Shown here: piece after piece, positions 43,482 through 53,530 of the stretch
How the letters are laid out: every line of letters begins with the position of its first letter
How positions within the stretch are numbered: the stretch's first letter is position 1
Source: Anaerolineae bacterium
GTDB lineage: Bacteria > Chloroflexota > Anaerolineae > Anaerolineales > Anaerolineaceae
Direction: 5' to 3'
NCBI GenBank assembly: GCA_013178185.1
Contig: JABLXC010000015.1
Span: 1 to 64,000 of the forward strand
DNA length: 64,000 nucleotides
Notes under the pieces: model-generated
The model's input: only the letters and a program-made list of their open reading frames with translations
What the model was told of the DNA's origin: nothing
Databases searched by the model: none
Made by a program: the position numbers and the translations under genes

Positions 43482-44804
43482 TTATTCAGAATTTCCGTTG
43501 CTAAAATTGCCTCTACCAACTCCGTAGTATGTAAATCCCATGCTGCGGAGTTTTTCCCCGTCCCACAGGTTGCGCCCGTCCATGATGATAGGTTTTTTCA
43601 TTGATTGATAAATGCGGTCGAAATCAATCTGTTTAAATTCATTCCACTCGGTTGCCAGCACTAAAGCATCGGCCCCTTCGGCAACCTGGTAAGGATTTTC
43701 ACACAACTTTACGCGCTTGAGCACCTGGGCAGCGTTTTCCATCGCTTGTGGATCATACCCTTTGATGATTGCCCCTTCATTTTGCAAGAGGTGGATGAGT
43801 TCCAAAGCAGGCGCTTCGCGGATGTCATCGGTGTTCGGTTTGAAGGATAAGCCGAGCACGCCGATGACGGATTCGTTGAGGCTTCCCAAGGCTTTGCGAA
43901 GTTTGTAAATGACGCGTCGGCGCTGATTGCGGTTAATATCCATAACGGCCTGAAGAAGCTGCGGTTGGGTGCCGTGCAGGGCAGCCATGTGAGCGAGCGC
44001 CTTGACATCCTTGGGGAAACAGCTCCCACCCCAGCCAAGGCCAGCGTCTAAAAATGCGCTTCCGATCCGTTTGTCGTATCCCATTCCAAGCGCTACATCC
44101 CGTACATCGGCGCCGAGTTCTTCGCAGATATTGGCGATCTCATTAATGAATGAAATGCGCGTTGCCAGGAATGCATTGGAAGCGTACTTAATCATCTCGG
44201 CGGTACGCAGGTCAGTGATCATAATCGGACAGCGCAGCGTCAGGTACAATTGGGCGACTTTGCTGGCGGCAGCGCGGTCGGTAGAGCCCAATACCACCCG
44301 ATCTGGGTACATAAAATCGTTGATAGCCGAACCCTCCCTCAAGAATTCCGGGTTCGAAATCACACTAAATTCGAGCGGTTTTCCAGCCCTACGCTTTTTA
44401 ATAATATCTGCTACCCAATCCCCCGTTCCCACAGGCACGGTGGATTTGTTGACAACGAGGATTTTTTTGTCGATATGGTCTGCGATGGCTTCAGCCGCTG
44501 ACCGGACGTACTGGAGGTCTGCTTCACCGTCTACTCCAGAGGGTGTGCCTACTGCGATGAAAGCAAATTCTGCGCCTTGCAGCGCCTCCTGGTAGTTTGT
44601 TGTAAACGTCAGGCGCCCTGCTTTTTCGTTTTGGGAGACCAATTGTTGCAAGCCCGGTTCGTAGATGGGCATAATGCCATTTTTTAACCGCTCGATACGT
44701 GTTTCATCAACATCCAGACAAACGACATCATTGCCAAGATCCGCAAAGCAAGTACCGGTGACCAAACCTACATAACCCGTCCCGATGACACAAATCTTGC
44801 TCAT
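43482..44804 (-). CDS. UDP-glucose 6-dehydrogenase
   Basis: This 440-residue enzyme oxidises UDP-glucose to UDP-glucuronate with two NAD+. [21 protein letters not shown] is the NAD-binding loop. [24 protein letters not shown] and the catalytic cysteine segment [12 protein letters not shown] (about residue 260) are present. The C-terminal domain has [19 protein letters not shown] at 44804 carries AGGAG. It should provide precursors for capsule or glycan. Confidence 0.94.
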   Translation of the reverse strand: MSKICVIGTGYVGLVTGTCFADLGNDVVCLDVDETRIERLKNGIMPIYEPGLQQLVSQNEKAGRLTFTTNYQEALQGAEFAFIAVGTPSGVDGEADLQYVRSAAEAIADHIDKKILVVNKSTVPVGTGDWVADIIKKRRAGKPLEFSVISNPEFLREGSAINDFMYPDRVVLGSTDRAAASKVAQLYLTLRCPIMITDLRTAEMIKYASNAFLATRISFINEIANICEELGADVRDVALGMGYDKRIGSAFLDAGLGWGGSCFPKDVKALAHMAALHGTQPQLLQAVMDINRNQRRRVIYKLRKALGSLNESVIGVLGLSFKPNTDDIREAPALELIHLLQNEGAIIKGYDPQAMENAAQVLKRVKLCENPYQVAEGADALVLATEWNEFKQIDFDRIYQSMKKPIIMDGRNLWDGEKLRSMGFTYYGVGRGNFSNGNSE

Positions 44805-44862
44805 CCATTTCTCCTGTTGTTCAATGTGTAAATTCAAAATACGATCAGGGTTCCTGCATCTA

Positions 44863-44891
44863 ATTGTATCTCTATTTTAGAGATTTGTCTT
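44863..44891 (-). promoter_or_regulatory. Possible promoter of the UDP-glucose dehydrogenase gene with a dyad in the spacer
   Basis: On the minus strand AAGACA (44891-44886), 17 bases, TACAAT (44868-44863). Within the spacer ATCTCT (44868-44873) and AGAGAT (44879-44884) form a perfect six-base dyad with a five-base centre, a possible operator. The -35 is a weak match. Confidence 0.4.
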
Positions 44892-45235
44892 GGCTGATTG
44901 ATTGCTTTGGTTGATTTCTCTTGACTCTCTTTCCGTCCAGGAAGGTTTTTTTACATTTTGGGTTGCGGCGTAAAGAGGGCTTGATGGAGGGTGCAGCATG
45001 AGAGCATGAAATGAATTTTCGCTTGTGTATTCTTGTTTCTGTAGGTTTAGAACTTTTTGGGTCGCCTGACTAATCCTACAGAAAAGGGCTTACACAATGG
45101 GTTTTTGAAACCGACGTAATGCCATTTTACGGGTTAAGAGAAAGAGGATAGAGTATAATCGGGGGTGGTATGAAATCTGATTGGGGATCACATTATTTCC
45201 TCATTTGAACAAATATTTTTATTTTTAAGGAGCGT
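44892..45235. other. Divergent intergenic region with an unexplained stem-loop
   Basis: The region between the UDP-glucose dehydrogenase gene and folD holds no supported gene. TTTCTGTAGG (45036-45045) pairs with CCTACAGAAA (45075-45084), and after one T-T mismatch TTAG (45047-45050) pairs with CTAA (45070-45073), giving a 14-bp stem with a 19-base loop. No T run follows on either strand. TATAAT at 45154-45159 is a likely -10 element for folD. Confidence 0.5.
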
Positions 45236-45238
45236 ATG

Positions 45239-46117
45239 ATGACTGCGAAAATCATAGATGGCAAGGCAATTGCGGAAGAAGTACGAGCAGGTGTAAAGAC
45301 CGCAGTAGCCGAACGAGTCAAGGCTGGAAAACAGGTGCCAGGCCTGGCTACGGTATTGGTAGGCGACAATCCGGCTTCTCAGGTTTATGTTCGCTCGAAG
45401 CGAAAAGCGTGTGCTGAGGTTGGGATCGAGTCCTTCGGATTTGAACTGCCCGCTACTGCAACTCAACAAGAGGTAGAAGATTTGGTGAAAAAGCTGAATG
45501 CCGATCCCAAGATTCATGGTATTTTGGTTCAGCTTCCATTGCCTTCTCATCTGGATGATCAGGCTGTTCTTGGCGCGATCAGTATTGAGAAGGATGTGGA
45601 TGGTTTTCACCCGCTCAACATCGGCCGGTTAGCGATGAAAGGGCGCGATCCGTTGTTTGTTCCTTGTACCCCGGCTGGCGCCATGGTCATGCTTGAAAAA
45701 ACGCTGCCTAAACTTGAGGGTGTAAATGCTGTTGTGCTGGGACGTTCGAACATCGTAGGGATGCCCGTGGCGCTCTTGTTGGTTCGGGCGAATGCGACGG
45801 TGACCATTTGCCATTCGCGCTCGAAGGATCTGCCCGCTATTTGCCGCGAGGCTGACGTCTTAATCGCCGCTGTCGGTAGGCCAGAAATGGTAAAACGAGA
45901 CTGGGTCAAACCCGGCGCGGTCGTGATTGATGTTGGGATCAATCGGATTGACGATCCCTCTGCTCCGAAGGGCAGCCGACTGGTCGGCGATGTGGCCTAT
46001 GACGAGGTGGCTGAGGTAGCCGGGGCGATTACTCCGGTGCCGGGTGGTGTTGGGCCGATGACCATTGCGATGCTCATGCAGAACACCCTGCGGGGAGCAG
46101 AGCTTGCCGACCGGTAG
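45239..46117 (+). CDS. folD: Methylenetetrahydrofolate dehydrogenase / cyclohydrolase
   Basis: This bifunctional enzyme of about 292 residues interconverts methylene-, methenyl- and formyl-tetrahydrofolate. [27 protein letters not shown] carries the catalytic tyrosine and lysine. [37 protein letters not shown] and [14 protein letters not shown] (NADP site) are standard. Two ATG codons stand in tandem at 45236 and 45239; the second is at better distance from AAGGAG. Confidence 0.97.
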   Translation: MTAKIIDGKAIAEEVRAGVKTAVAERVKAGKQVPGLATVLVGDNPASQVYVRSKRKACAEVGIESFGFELPATATQQEVEDLVKKLNADPKIHGILVQLPLPSHLDDQAVLGAISIEKDVDGFHPLNIGRLAMKGRDPLFVPCTPAGAMVMLEKTLPKLEGVNAVVLGRSNIVGMPVALLLVRANATVTICHSRSKDLPAICREADVLIAAVGRPEMVKRDWVKPGAVVIDVGINRIDDPSAPKGSRLVGDVAYDEVAEVAGAITPVPGGVGPMTIAMLMQNTLRGAELADR

Positions 46118-46199
46118 AATGTTTATAACAGCATGATCCCCGTGATCTGGGAGAGAAAACCTGTCCAGTCAAAAGAAAATATTTTTTTCGAGCGGTAAA

Positions 46200-46228
46200 T
46201 TGACATAACTCAAGAAAGCTGATAAACT
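46200..46228 (+). promoter_or_regulatory. Promoter of the purine-catabolism genes
   Basis: TTGACA (46200-46205), 17 bases, TAAACT (46223-46228). It would give a leader of about 64 bases before the amidohydrolase ATG. No purine-riboswitch core was found in that leader. Confidence 0.78.
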
Positions 46229-46298
46229 CTAGATGTCTAACAATTAAGCCTGCCGTACGCGCACATTCTCCAATCGACTTGTCGAGCTTTCAAAAATT

Positions 46299-47684
46299 AT
46301 GTCCACGCTTCTAATACGAAACGCAAGCTATTTAGTAACGATGGATGACCACCGCCGGGAAATAACCGGTGGTGGTCTCTTTGTGCGCGATGGTTTCATT
46401 GAGCAGGTTGGCCCCAGCGCAGATTTACCTGAACAGGCCGATGAGGTTTTAGATCTAAAGGATCATATCGTCCTTCCGGGTCTGATCAATACGCATCATC
46501 ACTTCTATCAGACTTTGACGCGGGCAGTTCCGGCAGCTCAGGACGCCAATTTGTTCAACTGGCTGAAGACGCTGTACCCGATTTGGGCGCGCATGACGCC
46601 GGAAGATATTTACATCTCTACGCAGACTGCCCTGGCTGAGTTGGCGCTTTCTGGTTGTACGACGGCTTCTGACCATCTCTATCTTTTTCCAAACGGTTCA
46701 AAACTGGATGATGAGATTGCTGCGGCCCGCGAAGTTGGGCTGCGCATCCATGCCTCGCGCGGCTCGATGAGCCTGGGAGAAAGCAAGGGAGGACTGCCCC
46801 CCGATCAAGTGGTTGATTCGGAAGAAACTATCTTGAAAGATAGCGTGCGTCTAATAGAACGCTATCACAATCCGAACCCCGGTTCCATGGTGCAAATTGT
46901 CCTGGCGCCTTGCTCGCCCTTCAGTGTGACGGGCGAGTTGATGCAACAGAGCGCTGTGTTGGCGCGCAGCTATGGTGTTCACCTTCATACCCACCTGGCG
47001 GAAACGCAGGATGAGGAATCTTACTGCCTGGAGAAATTTGGCTACCGGCCTGTAGCTTATATGCAATCTTTGGGTTGGGTTGGAGAAGATGTCTGGTTTG
47101 CGCATTCCGTTCACATCAACTCAGAAGAAATTGAGGTCTATGCTAAAGAGGGCTGTGGTGTGGCGCATTGCCCCTCTTCTAACATGAGGCTTGCTTCTGG
47201 CGTCGCGCCTTTGTGGGAATATTTGCGCGCCGGTGTAAAAGTTGGATTGGGGGTTGATGGTTCTGCCAGCAACGATGGTTCTCATATGCTTGCCGAAGCG
47301 CGGCAGGCGCTCTTATTGGCGCGGCTGCGAGCTGGGCTGCTTGGGGCTTCGCTTTCTTCAACTTCAGCGCCGCCGATATTGGCTGCTCGCGAGGCATTGG
47401 AACTGGCAACGCGGGGCGGCGCGGCCGTACTGGGTCGCAACGATATTGGGTCACTGGAGCCCGGAAAATGCGCCGATTTTATAGCGATTGACCTTCGTAA
47501 ACTTGGCTATGCTGGCGCCTTGCATGACCCAGTTGCGGCGCTGATTTTCTGCCATCCTCAGAATGTGGATTGGAACGTAGTTCATGGCAAGATTATCATC
47601 CGTAACGGTGAACTACTCACGCTGGACCTGCCAGTGCACATCGAAAAACATAACCGCGCATCTCGAAAAATCATAAACGGTTAA
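46299..47684 (+). CDS. Amidohydrolase, probable 8-oxoguanine deaminase (SsnA/AtzB-like)
   Basis: This is a 461-residue zinc amidohydrolase. Metal ligands are visible in PGLINTHHHFYQ (H-x-H), HTHLAETQDEE, FAHSVHINSEEI and GVDGSASNDGSHM. The phrase NTHHHFYQTLTRAVPAAQDANLFNWL and the GVDGSASND motif are found in 8-oxoguanine deaminases, which turn 8-oxoguanine into urate, and in hydroxydechloroatrazine hydrolases. Next to adenine deaminase a purine substrate is the better guess. No clear ribosome-binding site is seen before the ATG. Confidence 0.78.
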   Translation: MSTLLIRNASYLVTMDDHRREITGGGLFVRDGFIEQVGPSADLPEQADEVLDLKDHIVLPGLINTHHHFYQTLTRAVPAAQDANLFNWLKTLYPIWARMTPEDIYISTQTALAELALSGCTTASDHLYLFPNGSKLDDEIAAAREVGLRIHASRGSMSLGESKGGLPPDQVVDSEETILKDSVRLIERYHNPNPGSMVQIVLAPCSPFSVTGELMQQSAVLARSYGVHLHTHLAETQDEESYCLEKFGYRPVAYMQSLGWVGEDVWFAHSVHINSEEIEVYAKEGCGVAHCPSSNMRLASGVAPLWEYLRAGVKVGLGVDGSASNDGSHMLAEARQALLLARLRAGLLGASLSSTSAPPILAAREALELATRGGAAVLGRNDIGSLEPGKCADFIAIDLRKLGYAGALHDPVAALIFCHPQNVDWNVVHGKIIIRNGELLTLDLPVHIEKHNRASRKIING

Positions 47685-47700
47685 TCTTGCGAGGTGAGAA

Positions 47701-49485
47701 ATGGAATCTTTTCGTCTGCGTGACGCTCGCCCCTTAGTTGATTGTGTCATGGGCCGAAAACCAGCGGATCTTGTCATTCGCCGTGGTCGGTGGGTTTGTG
47801 TGCAGACCGGGGAGATCATCCCTGGGACGGATCTGGCGATCATCGCAGGACGGATTGCTTATGCCGGTCCAGACGCTCATCATACCATTGGAGAGAACAC
47901 CGAAGTGGTTGATGCAGAGGATCGTTATCTGGTTCCTGGGTTGCTGGATGGACACATGCACGTCGAATCAGGAATGCTGACTGTTACCGAGTTTGTGCGG
48001 GCAGTCGTTCCACACGGCACAACCGGCATGTTTGTTGATCCTCATGAAATCGCGAATGTGTTTGGGCTGAAGGGCGTGAGGTTGATGGTAGATGAAGCGG
48101 CTCAACAGCCCATCCATATCTTTGTCCAGATGCCGTCCTGCGTTCCCTCAGCTCCGGGATTAGAGACACCGGGTTCTTCCATTACGCCTGCGGATGTAGA
48201 GGAGGCCATGCAGTGGCCCGGCATTATCGGCCTGGGCGAGATGATGAACTTCCCTGGCGTCTTTATGGGCGATGAAAAGATGCATGCCGAGATATCCCTG
48301 GCGCGCCTGGCCGGAAAGACGATCGGCGGTCATTACGCTGCTCAGGACCTGGGATTGCCTTTTCATGGGTATGTAGCTGGCGGCGCGGAGGATGATCACG
48401 AAGGGACCCGGCTGGAAGATGCGCTGGCGCGAGCCAGGCAGGGTATGAAAGTCATGATGCGGTATGGTTCCGCCTGGCACGATGTCGCTGCCCAGGTGGG
48501 CGCGGTTACCAAACAAGGACTTGCATTGCGCGGTTTCCTCTTGTGCACCGATGATGTCCATTCAGAAACTTTGATCAATGAAGGTCACATGGATCGGGTC
48601 TTAAGGCACGCCATTTCAGAAGGGCTTTCGCCGATGGTCGCTATTCAGATGGCGACCATCAATACAGCAGATCATTTTGGAGTCAGCCGTGAGATGGGTA
48701 TGATTGCCCCCGGTCGTTGGGGAGATGTTCTGATTGTCAAAGATTTGAATCATTTTTATGCGGATGTCGTCATTGCAAAAGGACAAATACTGGCACGCGA
48801 AGGTCGCTTGCTCATCGAACTACCGGAGATTCAATATCCGGAATGGGCGCGGCAGTCAGTCCATCTCCCGCGACCGCTGACGGCGGAGGATTTTCGCCTT
48901 CGCGTGGAGGGCTCTGGGGAGGTAGTGGCCAATGTGATTGGGGTGATCGAGAACCAGGCTCCAACCCGACATTTGCGAATCCCGATGACGATAGAATCTG
49001 GCGATATCAAGATTGATTTGCAGCGCGATATTTTGAAAATTGCTTTGGTAGAAAGGCACGCGAATACCGGAAGGGTGCAAGTGGGCCTGGTGCAGGGATT
49101 CGGTTTTAAAAGCAGGTGTGCAATTGCTTCAACCGTGGCGCATGACAGCCACCATCTCATCGTAGTTGGTTCCGATGAAGGCCAGATGGCGCTGGCAGTA
49201 AACAATCTGGCGGAATGCGGCGGCGGGCAGGTGGTTTTCAAAGACGGAGCGCTCATTGGTAAAGTGGAACTACCAATCGCCGGTTTGATGTCTAATGAGA
49301 ATGCCAGTGTAGTTGCAAAAAAAGCAGCCACGGTTCTCGAGGGTTTTAAACAATGCGGCTGCGCTTTGAACAATCCGAACATGCAGCTTAGCTTGTTGGC
49401 TTTAGTAGTGATTCCCGAATTGAGGATATCAGATTTGGGTTTAGTGGATGTAAACCAATTCAAATTTATCCCTGTGGTCGAATAA
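47701..49485 (+). CDS. ade: Adenine deaminase
   Basis: This 594-residue metal-dependent amidohydrolase converts adenine to hypoxanthine and ammonia. LVPGLLDGHMHVESGML carries the first metal histidines. FVDPHEIANVFGLKG, GLGEMMNFPGV, LCTDDVHSETL and the C-terminal domain with ASTVAHDSHHLIVVG follow the family order and length. A GAGGTGAG site lies just before the ATG, 16 bases after the preceding stop. Confidence 0.95.
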   Translation: MESFRLRDARPLVDCVMGRKPADLVIRRGRWVCVQTGEIIPGTDLAIIAGRIAYAGPDAHHTIGENTEVVDAEDRYLVPGLLDGHMHVESGMLTVTEFVRAVVPHGTTGMFVDPHEIANVFGLKGVRLMVDEAAQQPIHIFVQMPSCVPSAPGLETPGSSITPADVEEAMQWPGIIGLGEMMNFPGVFMGDEKMHAEISLARLAGKTIGGHYAAQDLGLPFHGYVAGGAEDDHEGTRLEDALARARQGMKVMMRYGSAWHDVAAQVGAVTKQGLALRGFLLCTDDVHSETLINEGHMDRVLRHAISEGLSPMVAIQMATINTADHFGVSREMGMIAPGRWGDVLIVKDLNHFYADVVIAKGQILAREGRLLIELPEIQYPEWARQSVHLPRPLTAEDFRLRVEGSGEVVANVIGVIENQAPTRHLRIPMTIESGDIKIDLQRDILKIALVERHANTGRVQVGLVQGFGFKSRCAIASTVAHDSHHLIVVGSDEGQMALAVNNLAECGGGQVVFKDGALIGKVELPIAGLMSNENASVVAKKAATVLEGFKQCGCALNNPNMQLSLLALVVIPELRISDLGLVDVNQFKFIPVVE

Positions 49486-49515
49486 TCATTCCCTCGGTTT
49501 CAAAAGGAGCCCCGC

Positions 49516-50277
49516 ATGGGTCAATCCAGCAGTATTTCAGATTCAGAACATATTCAGCCATTTCACCGGCTGCACGCACAACTTTCTGACCTGATCTTCA
49601 ATACGCCGCCAGGCGAACGGTTGCCAGCAGAGCCTGAATTAGCCCGCCAGTTAGGCGTCTCGCGCGCCACCTTGCGAGAAGCCATGCGCTCATTTGAAGG
49701 TCAGGGATTGATCCGCCGACGGCAGGGAGTTGGAACCTTTGTGGTTGGGCATCCCCGCATCATTGAGGCAGGTCTTGAGGTGCTGGAGAGCATCGAGAAA
49801 ATGGCGCGTAAGATTAACCTGGATGTTTCGATGGGAGCACTCCAGATTACCCAGATGGCTGCCTCTCCCGTATATGCAGAAGCACTCTCGGTGGAGGAAG
49901 GCAGCCCCTTAGTCAAAGTATCACGTGTGATCTTTGCGGATAATCGGCCGGTGGCTTATCTGGTAGATATCCTGCCCGAGGATGTTTTGCCCCCGGCAAC
50001 GCTAAAAGAAGGTTTTACTGGATCTGTTTTAGATTTTCTCTTAAGACGGGGATCACCCCAACCGATCTATTCGGTTACGGAAATTCAAGCAATTCCGGCG
50101 CCATCGGATATTGCTCATGCGCTTGAAATACAGCGGGGGGATGTTTTGCAATTGTTCGTCGCGCGCGAATACAGCACCAATAACCGGGTCATTGCTTATT
50201 CTCTGAGTTATTTCATCCCTGGTTACTTTAAGTTCCGAGTAGTACGGAATGTTACCTCAGAACATCCTTTTGTTTAA
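49516..50277 (+). CDS. GntR-family regulator with UTRA domain (HutC subfamily)
   Basis: This 253-residue regulator has an N-terminal winged helix (LHAQLSDLIFNTPPGERLPAEPELARQLGVSRATLREAMRSFEGQGLIRRRQGVGTFV) and a C-terminal UTRA ligand-binding domain (about residues 95-245). AAGGAG precedes the ATG. It follows ade by 30 bases, so it probably controls the purine genes around it with a purine or related metabolite as effector. A candidate operator is the 16-bp palindrome at 53582. Confidence 0.9.
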   Translation: MGQSSSISDSEHIQPFHRLHAQLSDLIFNTPPGERLPAEPELARQLGVSRATLREAMRSFEGQGLIRRRQGVGTFVVGHPRIIEAGLEVLESIEKMARKINLDVSMGALQITQMAASPVYAEALSVEEGSPLVKVSRVIFADNRPVAYLVDILPEDVLPPATLKEGFTGSVLDFLLRRGSPQPIYSVTEIQAIPAPSDIAHALEIQRGDVLQLFVAREYSTNNRVIAYSLSYFIPGYFKFRVVRNVTSEHPFV

Positions 50278-50345
50278 TCAATGAGCTGTTTGTAATCCTT
50301 TACGGATTTCTCTAATCCATTCGAGCTTCTGTTCTTGATCCGGTT

Positions 50346-52343
50346 ATGAAAAGGCTTTCCTTCTCTTCCCGAACGGTACCACTCGCTTTTGCAGCCGTGG
50401 TATTTATCAGTTACGGAGTATATATTCCCCGGTTCGGTTTATATGGAGATGACTGGATCTATCTCTACAATTATCATCTGCTTGGAGCGAGCAGTTTTGC
50501 TAATTTTGTCGCCGTTGACCGGCCGTTTTCTGGCTGGATTTACTCGCTGACGACGCCAGTTTTTGGAGATTCTGCTGAGTTATATCATTTGCTGTTGTTG
50601 GCGCTGCGCTGGGGCAGCGTTCTCCTCTTTTGGTGGATTCTCCGGTTAGTATGGCCTGAAAACCCTCGTCAGGCAGGTTGGGCCGCTCTGCTTTTCGCGG
50701 TGTATCCGGGTTTTCAACAGCAACCGATTGCCGTCCAGTTTATTTTGCATTTTTCTGTTCTCAATTTGTTCTTTCTTTCGATATGCTGCATGTTGCTTTC
50801 TTTGAGGTACCGGCGTTGGTTCTGGCCGTTAACTCTGTTGGGCGTGTTGGGGGCGCTAGGAATGTTTTCCATCGAGTATTTTGTGGGGCTGGAGTTGCTC
50901 CGGCCGGTATTGATCTGGCTGGTTTTAGGCCAGCAGGTGCCTGCGCCGCCCCGTCGGTGGTTGTATACTTTTCTTTTCTGGCTTCCCTACCTGCTGGTTT
51001 TGGCAGCTTTCGGGGTATGGCGGGTTTTTATCTTTCAATTTCCGACTTATCAACCGGATATGGTCAAAGGCCTTCTCGTTCAGCCGATTGAGACGCTCCC
51101 TTTGTTGGCGAATAGAATCCTGGGGGACCTGAAGACGGTAGCCCTGGATGCCTGGAGGCAAACCGCCAGTCTTCCAACCGGCATTGGAACACGGCTGTAT
51201 TTTTGGGGACTGGTCATTCTGGTTTTTTTGCTTGTGCTTGTTTATCTGGTTCGATTCTCCACCCGTGAAAAGGTCTTTTCTGCCGAGATTAAAGGTTTCT
51301 GGCAACAATGGCTGCCCCAGGCGTTCCTGGTCGGCATACTGGCATTGGTGGCTGCCGGACTGCCGTTTTGGGCGACTTCGATTAAGGTTGAACTTCCGTT
51401 TCCGTGGGATCGTTCGACGCTACCTTTTATGGCAGGCAGTTGTCTTTTAACTGTAGCTTTGTTGGAACTGGTGCTCCAGCCGCGCTTTCGGCTTGTTGCG
51501 ATTGCTGGGCTGGTGGCCTTGTCCGCAGGCCTCCATTATCGCAATGCATTGGTTTATAAGAAAGAATGGGAAAATCTGCGCACGTACTTTTCACAACTGG
51601 TTTGGAGAGCGCCCGACCTGAAACCGGGGACTATTCTGGTCTCGGATGAAATTCCCTTGTTTCGTTTTAGTGATAACGATTTGACGCCGATTGTCAACTG
51701 GATTTATGCCCCTGATCATCACACGGCGATGATCCCCTACAAATATTTTGATCTCTCCACGCGCATTGGATCGGCTTTGCCAGGGTTAGAAGACGACCTG
51801 CCGGTTCAGCATAATTACCGCAATCATATGTTTTCGGGCAGCACCTCAGGAGTTCTTTCTATCTATTACCGCCTGTCCGGTTGTTTGTATGTGCTTGGCC
51901 CCGAAGAAAGTGATTTCCCTGGCCTTCCCGAGAGGATCGCAGATACATTGCCGATTTCTCATCTAGATCAGATACAGGCTGGCAGCGAGACTGAGGCCAG
52001 TCTTCCGCCGGTTTTTAACGGAGAGGCTGCGAGAGATTGGTGTTATTATTTCGAGAAAGCTGATCTTGCCCGCCAGCGAGAGGATTGGAGCGCGATTTCG
52101 AACCTGGCTACTCAGGCTGAAAACCTTGGGCTGATTCAGAAAAACAACTACGAGCTGCTTCCCTTTGTAGAAGCGTTTGCCCATACGGGCGAGACAGATC
52201 GTTTTCGCCAGTATGTCAACCTTGCCGGAGAGGATGAGAATATCCGCCCAGTTTTGTGCAGACGGTTATCCCAAATCCGAAAAACGGATGGTGTGAGCGT
52301 GGAGATCCAAACCATCATTGACGAAACCGGATGCCAGGAATAA
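50346..52343 (+). CDS. Large multi-pass membrane protein, GT-C-like, unknown
   Basis: This 665-residue protein has about ten or eleven transmembrane helices between residues 10 and 400, then a soluble C-terminal part of about 250 residues. The first extracellular loop has YGDDWIYLYNY. A D-D pair after the first helix is a feature of GT-C type glycosyltransferases such as dolichyl-phosphate-mannose-protein mannosyltransferases, so a lipid-linked sugar transferase is possible. There is no further family motif I can name. No ribosome-binding site is seen, and the gene splits the purine region. Confidence 0.6.
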   Translation: MKRLSFSSRTVPLAFAAVVFISYGVYIPRFGLYGDDWIYLYNYHLLGASSFANFVAVDRPFSGWIYSLTTPVFGDSAELYHLLLLALRWGSVLLFWWILRLVWPENPRQAGWAALLFAVYPGFQQQPIAVQFILHFSVLNLFFLSICCMLLSLRYRRWFWPLTLLGVLGALGMFSIEYFVGLELLRPVLIWLVLGQQVPAPPRRWLYTFLFWLPYLLVLAAFGVWRVFIFQFPTYQPDMVKGLLVQPIETLPLLANRILGDLKTVALDAWRQTASLPTGIGTRLYFWGLVILVFLLVLVYLVRFSTREKVFSAEIKGFWQQWLPQAFLVGILALVAAGLPFWATSIKVELPFPWDRSTLPFMAGSCLLTVALLELVLQPRFRLVAIAGLVALSAGLHYRNALVYKKEWENLRTYFSQLVWRAPDLKPGTILVSDEIPLFRFSDNDLTPIVNWIYAPDHHTAMIPYKYFDLSTRIGSALPGLEDDLPVQHNYRNHMFSGSTSGVLSIYYRLSGCLYVLGPEESDFPGLPERIADTLPISHLDQIQAGSETEASLPPVFNGEAARDWCYYFEKADLARQREDWSAISNLATQAENLGLIQKNNYELLPFVEAFAHTGETDRFRQYVNLAGEDENIRPVLCRRLSQIRKTDGVSVEIQTIIDETGCQE

Positions 52344-52519
52344 ATCTTGAAGCGGGAAGGAGCTAGAGAAAAACCAAAACGATCAACGACATATTTTCTT
52401 GTGGAGGATTTCAGGCTAGTGTGTTACAAACAATCTCTAGACAAGCGGTTCTTTTAAAGTTATCATGGCTTCGCCTTTGAACAATTGATATGATCATGAA
52501 TATTACAAGGAGATAAAAA

Positions 52520-53473
52520 ATGGCAGGAAAAGTTGCAGTGGTTGCAATTGGGGGAAACTCTTTAATCAAGGATCCTAAACACCAGACCGTTGAGGATCAA
52601 TACCAGGCGGCTAAAGAGACCTGTTACCACATTGCGGATATGGTTGAAGCTGGCTGGGATGTGGCGATTGGACATGGAAATGGTCCCCAGGTTGGGTTCA
52701 TCCTCCGGCGGTCCGAAATCGCTGCAAAAGTAGAAGGAATGCATGAGGTTCCACTGGAAGTCTGTGGAGCAGACAGCCAGGGCGCCATTGGATACGCCCT
52801 TCAGCAAAACCTTAACAACGAATACCGACGCCGCGGGATCAAAAAACCGGTTGCAACAGTGGTCACTCAGGTATTGGTTGACCGGAACGATAAAGCGTTC
52901 CAGAACCCAACAAAACCGATTGGCGGCTTCATGGATGAGGCCGAAGCCAAACGACGCGAGAAAGAACTGGGGTGGAATGTGGTTGAAGACGCCGGCCGGG
53001 GCTGGCGACGGGTGGTCGCTTCTCCTATCCCTATGGATGTAATTGAACTGGAGTCAGTTCTCACCCTAATCAAGGCCGGTCACACAGTGATTACTGTAGG
53101 CGGCGGCGGTATCCCTGTAGTCCGCAATGAGGCCGGAGACTTGGAAGGCGCGGCGGCTGTGATTGACAAGGATTATGCCAGCAGTCTTCTTGCGCGTGAA
53201 ATCGGAGCCGACTTGTTCGTCATTTCTACCGCCGTTGAAAAAGTTGCGATTAATTTTGGGAAACCAGAACAAAAATGGCTGGATCGGCTAACAGTGGCGG
53301 AGGCGAAAAAATACCTGGAAGAAGGGAACCATTTTGCTAAAGGTTCGATGGCGCCAAAGATCCAGGCGATCCTCTGGTTCTTGGAAGCAGGCGGCAAACA
53401 AGCGCTGATCACCAATCCGGAGAATATTGGCCGGGCTTTGAAGGGCGAAACTGGCACCTGGATTGTTCCATAG
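52520..53473 (+). CDS. arcC: Carbamate kinase
   Basis: This 317-residue enzyme of the amino acid kinase fold makes ATP from carbamoyl phosphate and ADP. VVAIGGNSLIKDPKHQTVEDQ, IGHGNGPQVGFILRRSE, GADSQGAIGYALQQ, GGGGIPVVRNEAGDLEGAAAVIDKDYASSLLA and FAKGSMAPKIQAI are diagnostic. AAGGAG lies before the ATG. No arginine deiminase or ornithine carbamoyltransferase gene is near, so the carbamoyl phosphate would come from another route, such as purine breakdown. Confidence 0.95.
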   Translation: MAGKVAVVAIGGNSLIKDPKHQTVEDQYQAAKETCYHIADMVEAGWDVAIGHGNGPQVGFILRRSEIAAKVEGMHEVPLEVCGADSQGAIGYALQQNLNNEYRRRGIKKPVATVVTQVLVDRNDKAFQNPTKPIGGFMDEAEAKRREKELGWNVVEDAGRGWRRVVASPIPMDVIELESVLTLIKAGHTVITVGGGGIPVVRNEAGDLEGAAAVIDKDYASSLLAREIGADLFVISTAVEKVAINFGKPEQKWLDRLTVAEAKKYLEEGNHFAKGSMAPKIQAILWFLEAGGKQALITNPENIGRALKGETGTWIVP

Positions 53474-53485
53474 TTTCAACAAGTG

Positions 53486-53530
53486 AGAAGGATGGAAGCT
53501 TGACCTGGTTCGGCTTCCATCCTTCTTTGT
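53486..53530 (+). terminator. Intrinsic terminator of the carbamate kinase gene
   Basis: AGAAGGATGGAAGC (53486-53499) pairs with GCTTCCATCCTTCT (53513-53526), a 14-bp stem with a 13-base loop, followed by a short TTTG. Confidence 0.75.

Noticed and set aside
46229-46298. Purine riboswitch before the deaminase gene
   Set aside because: The leader is only about 64 bases and lacks the conserved three-way-junction sequence.
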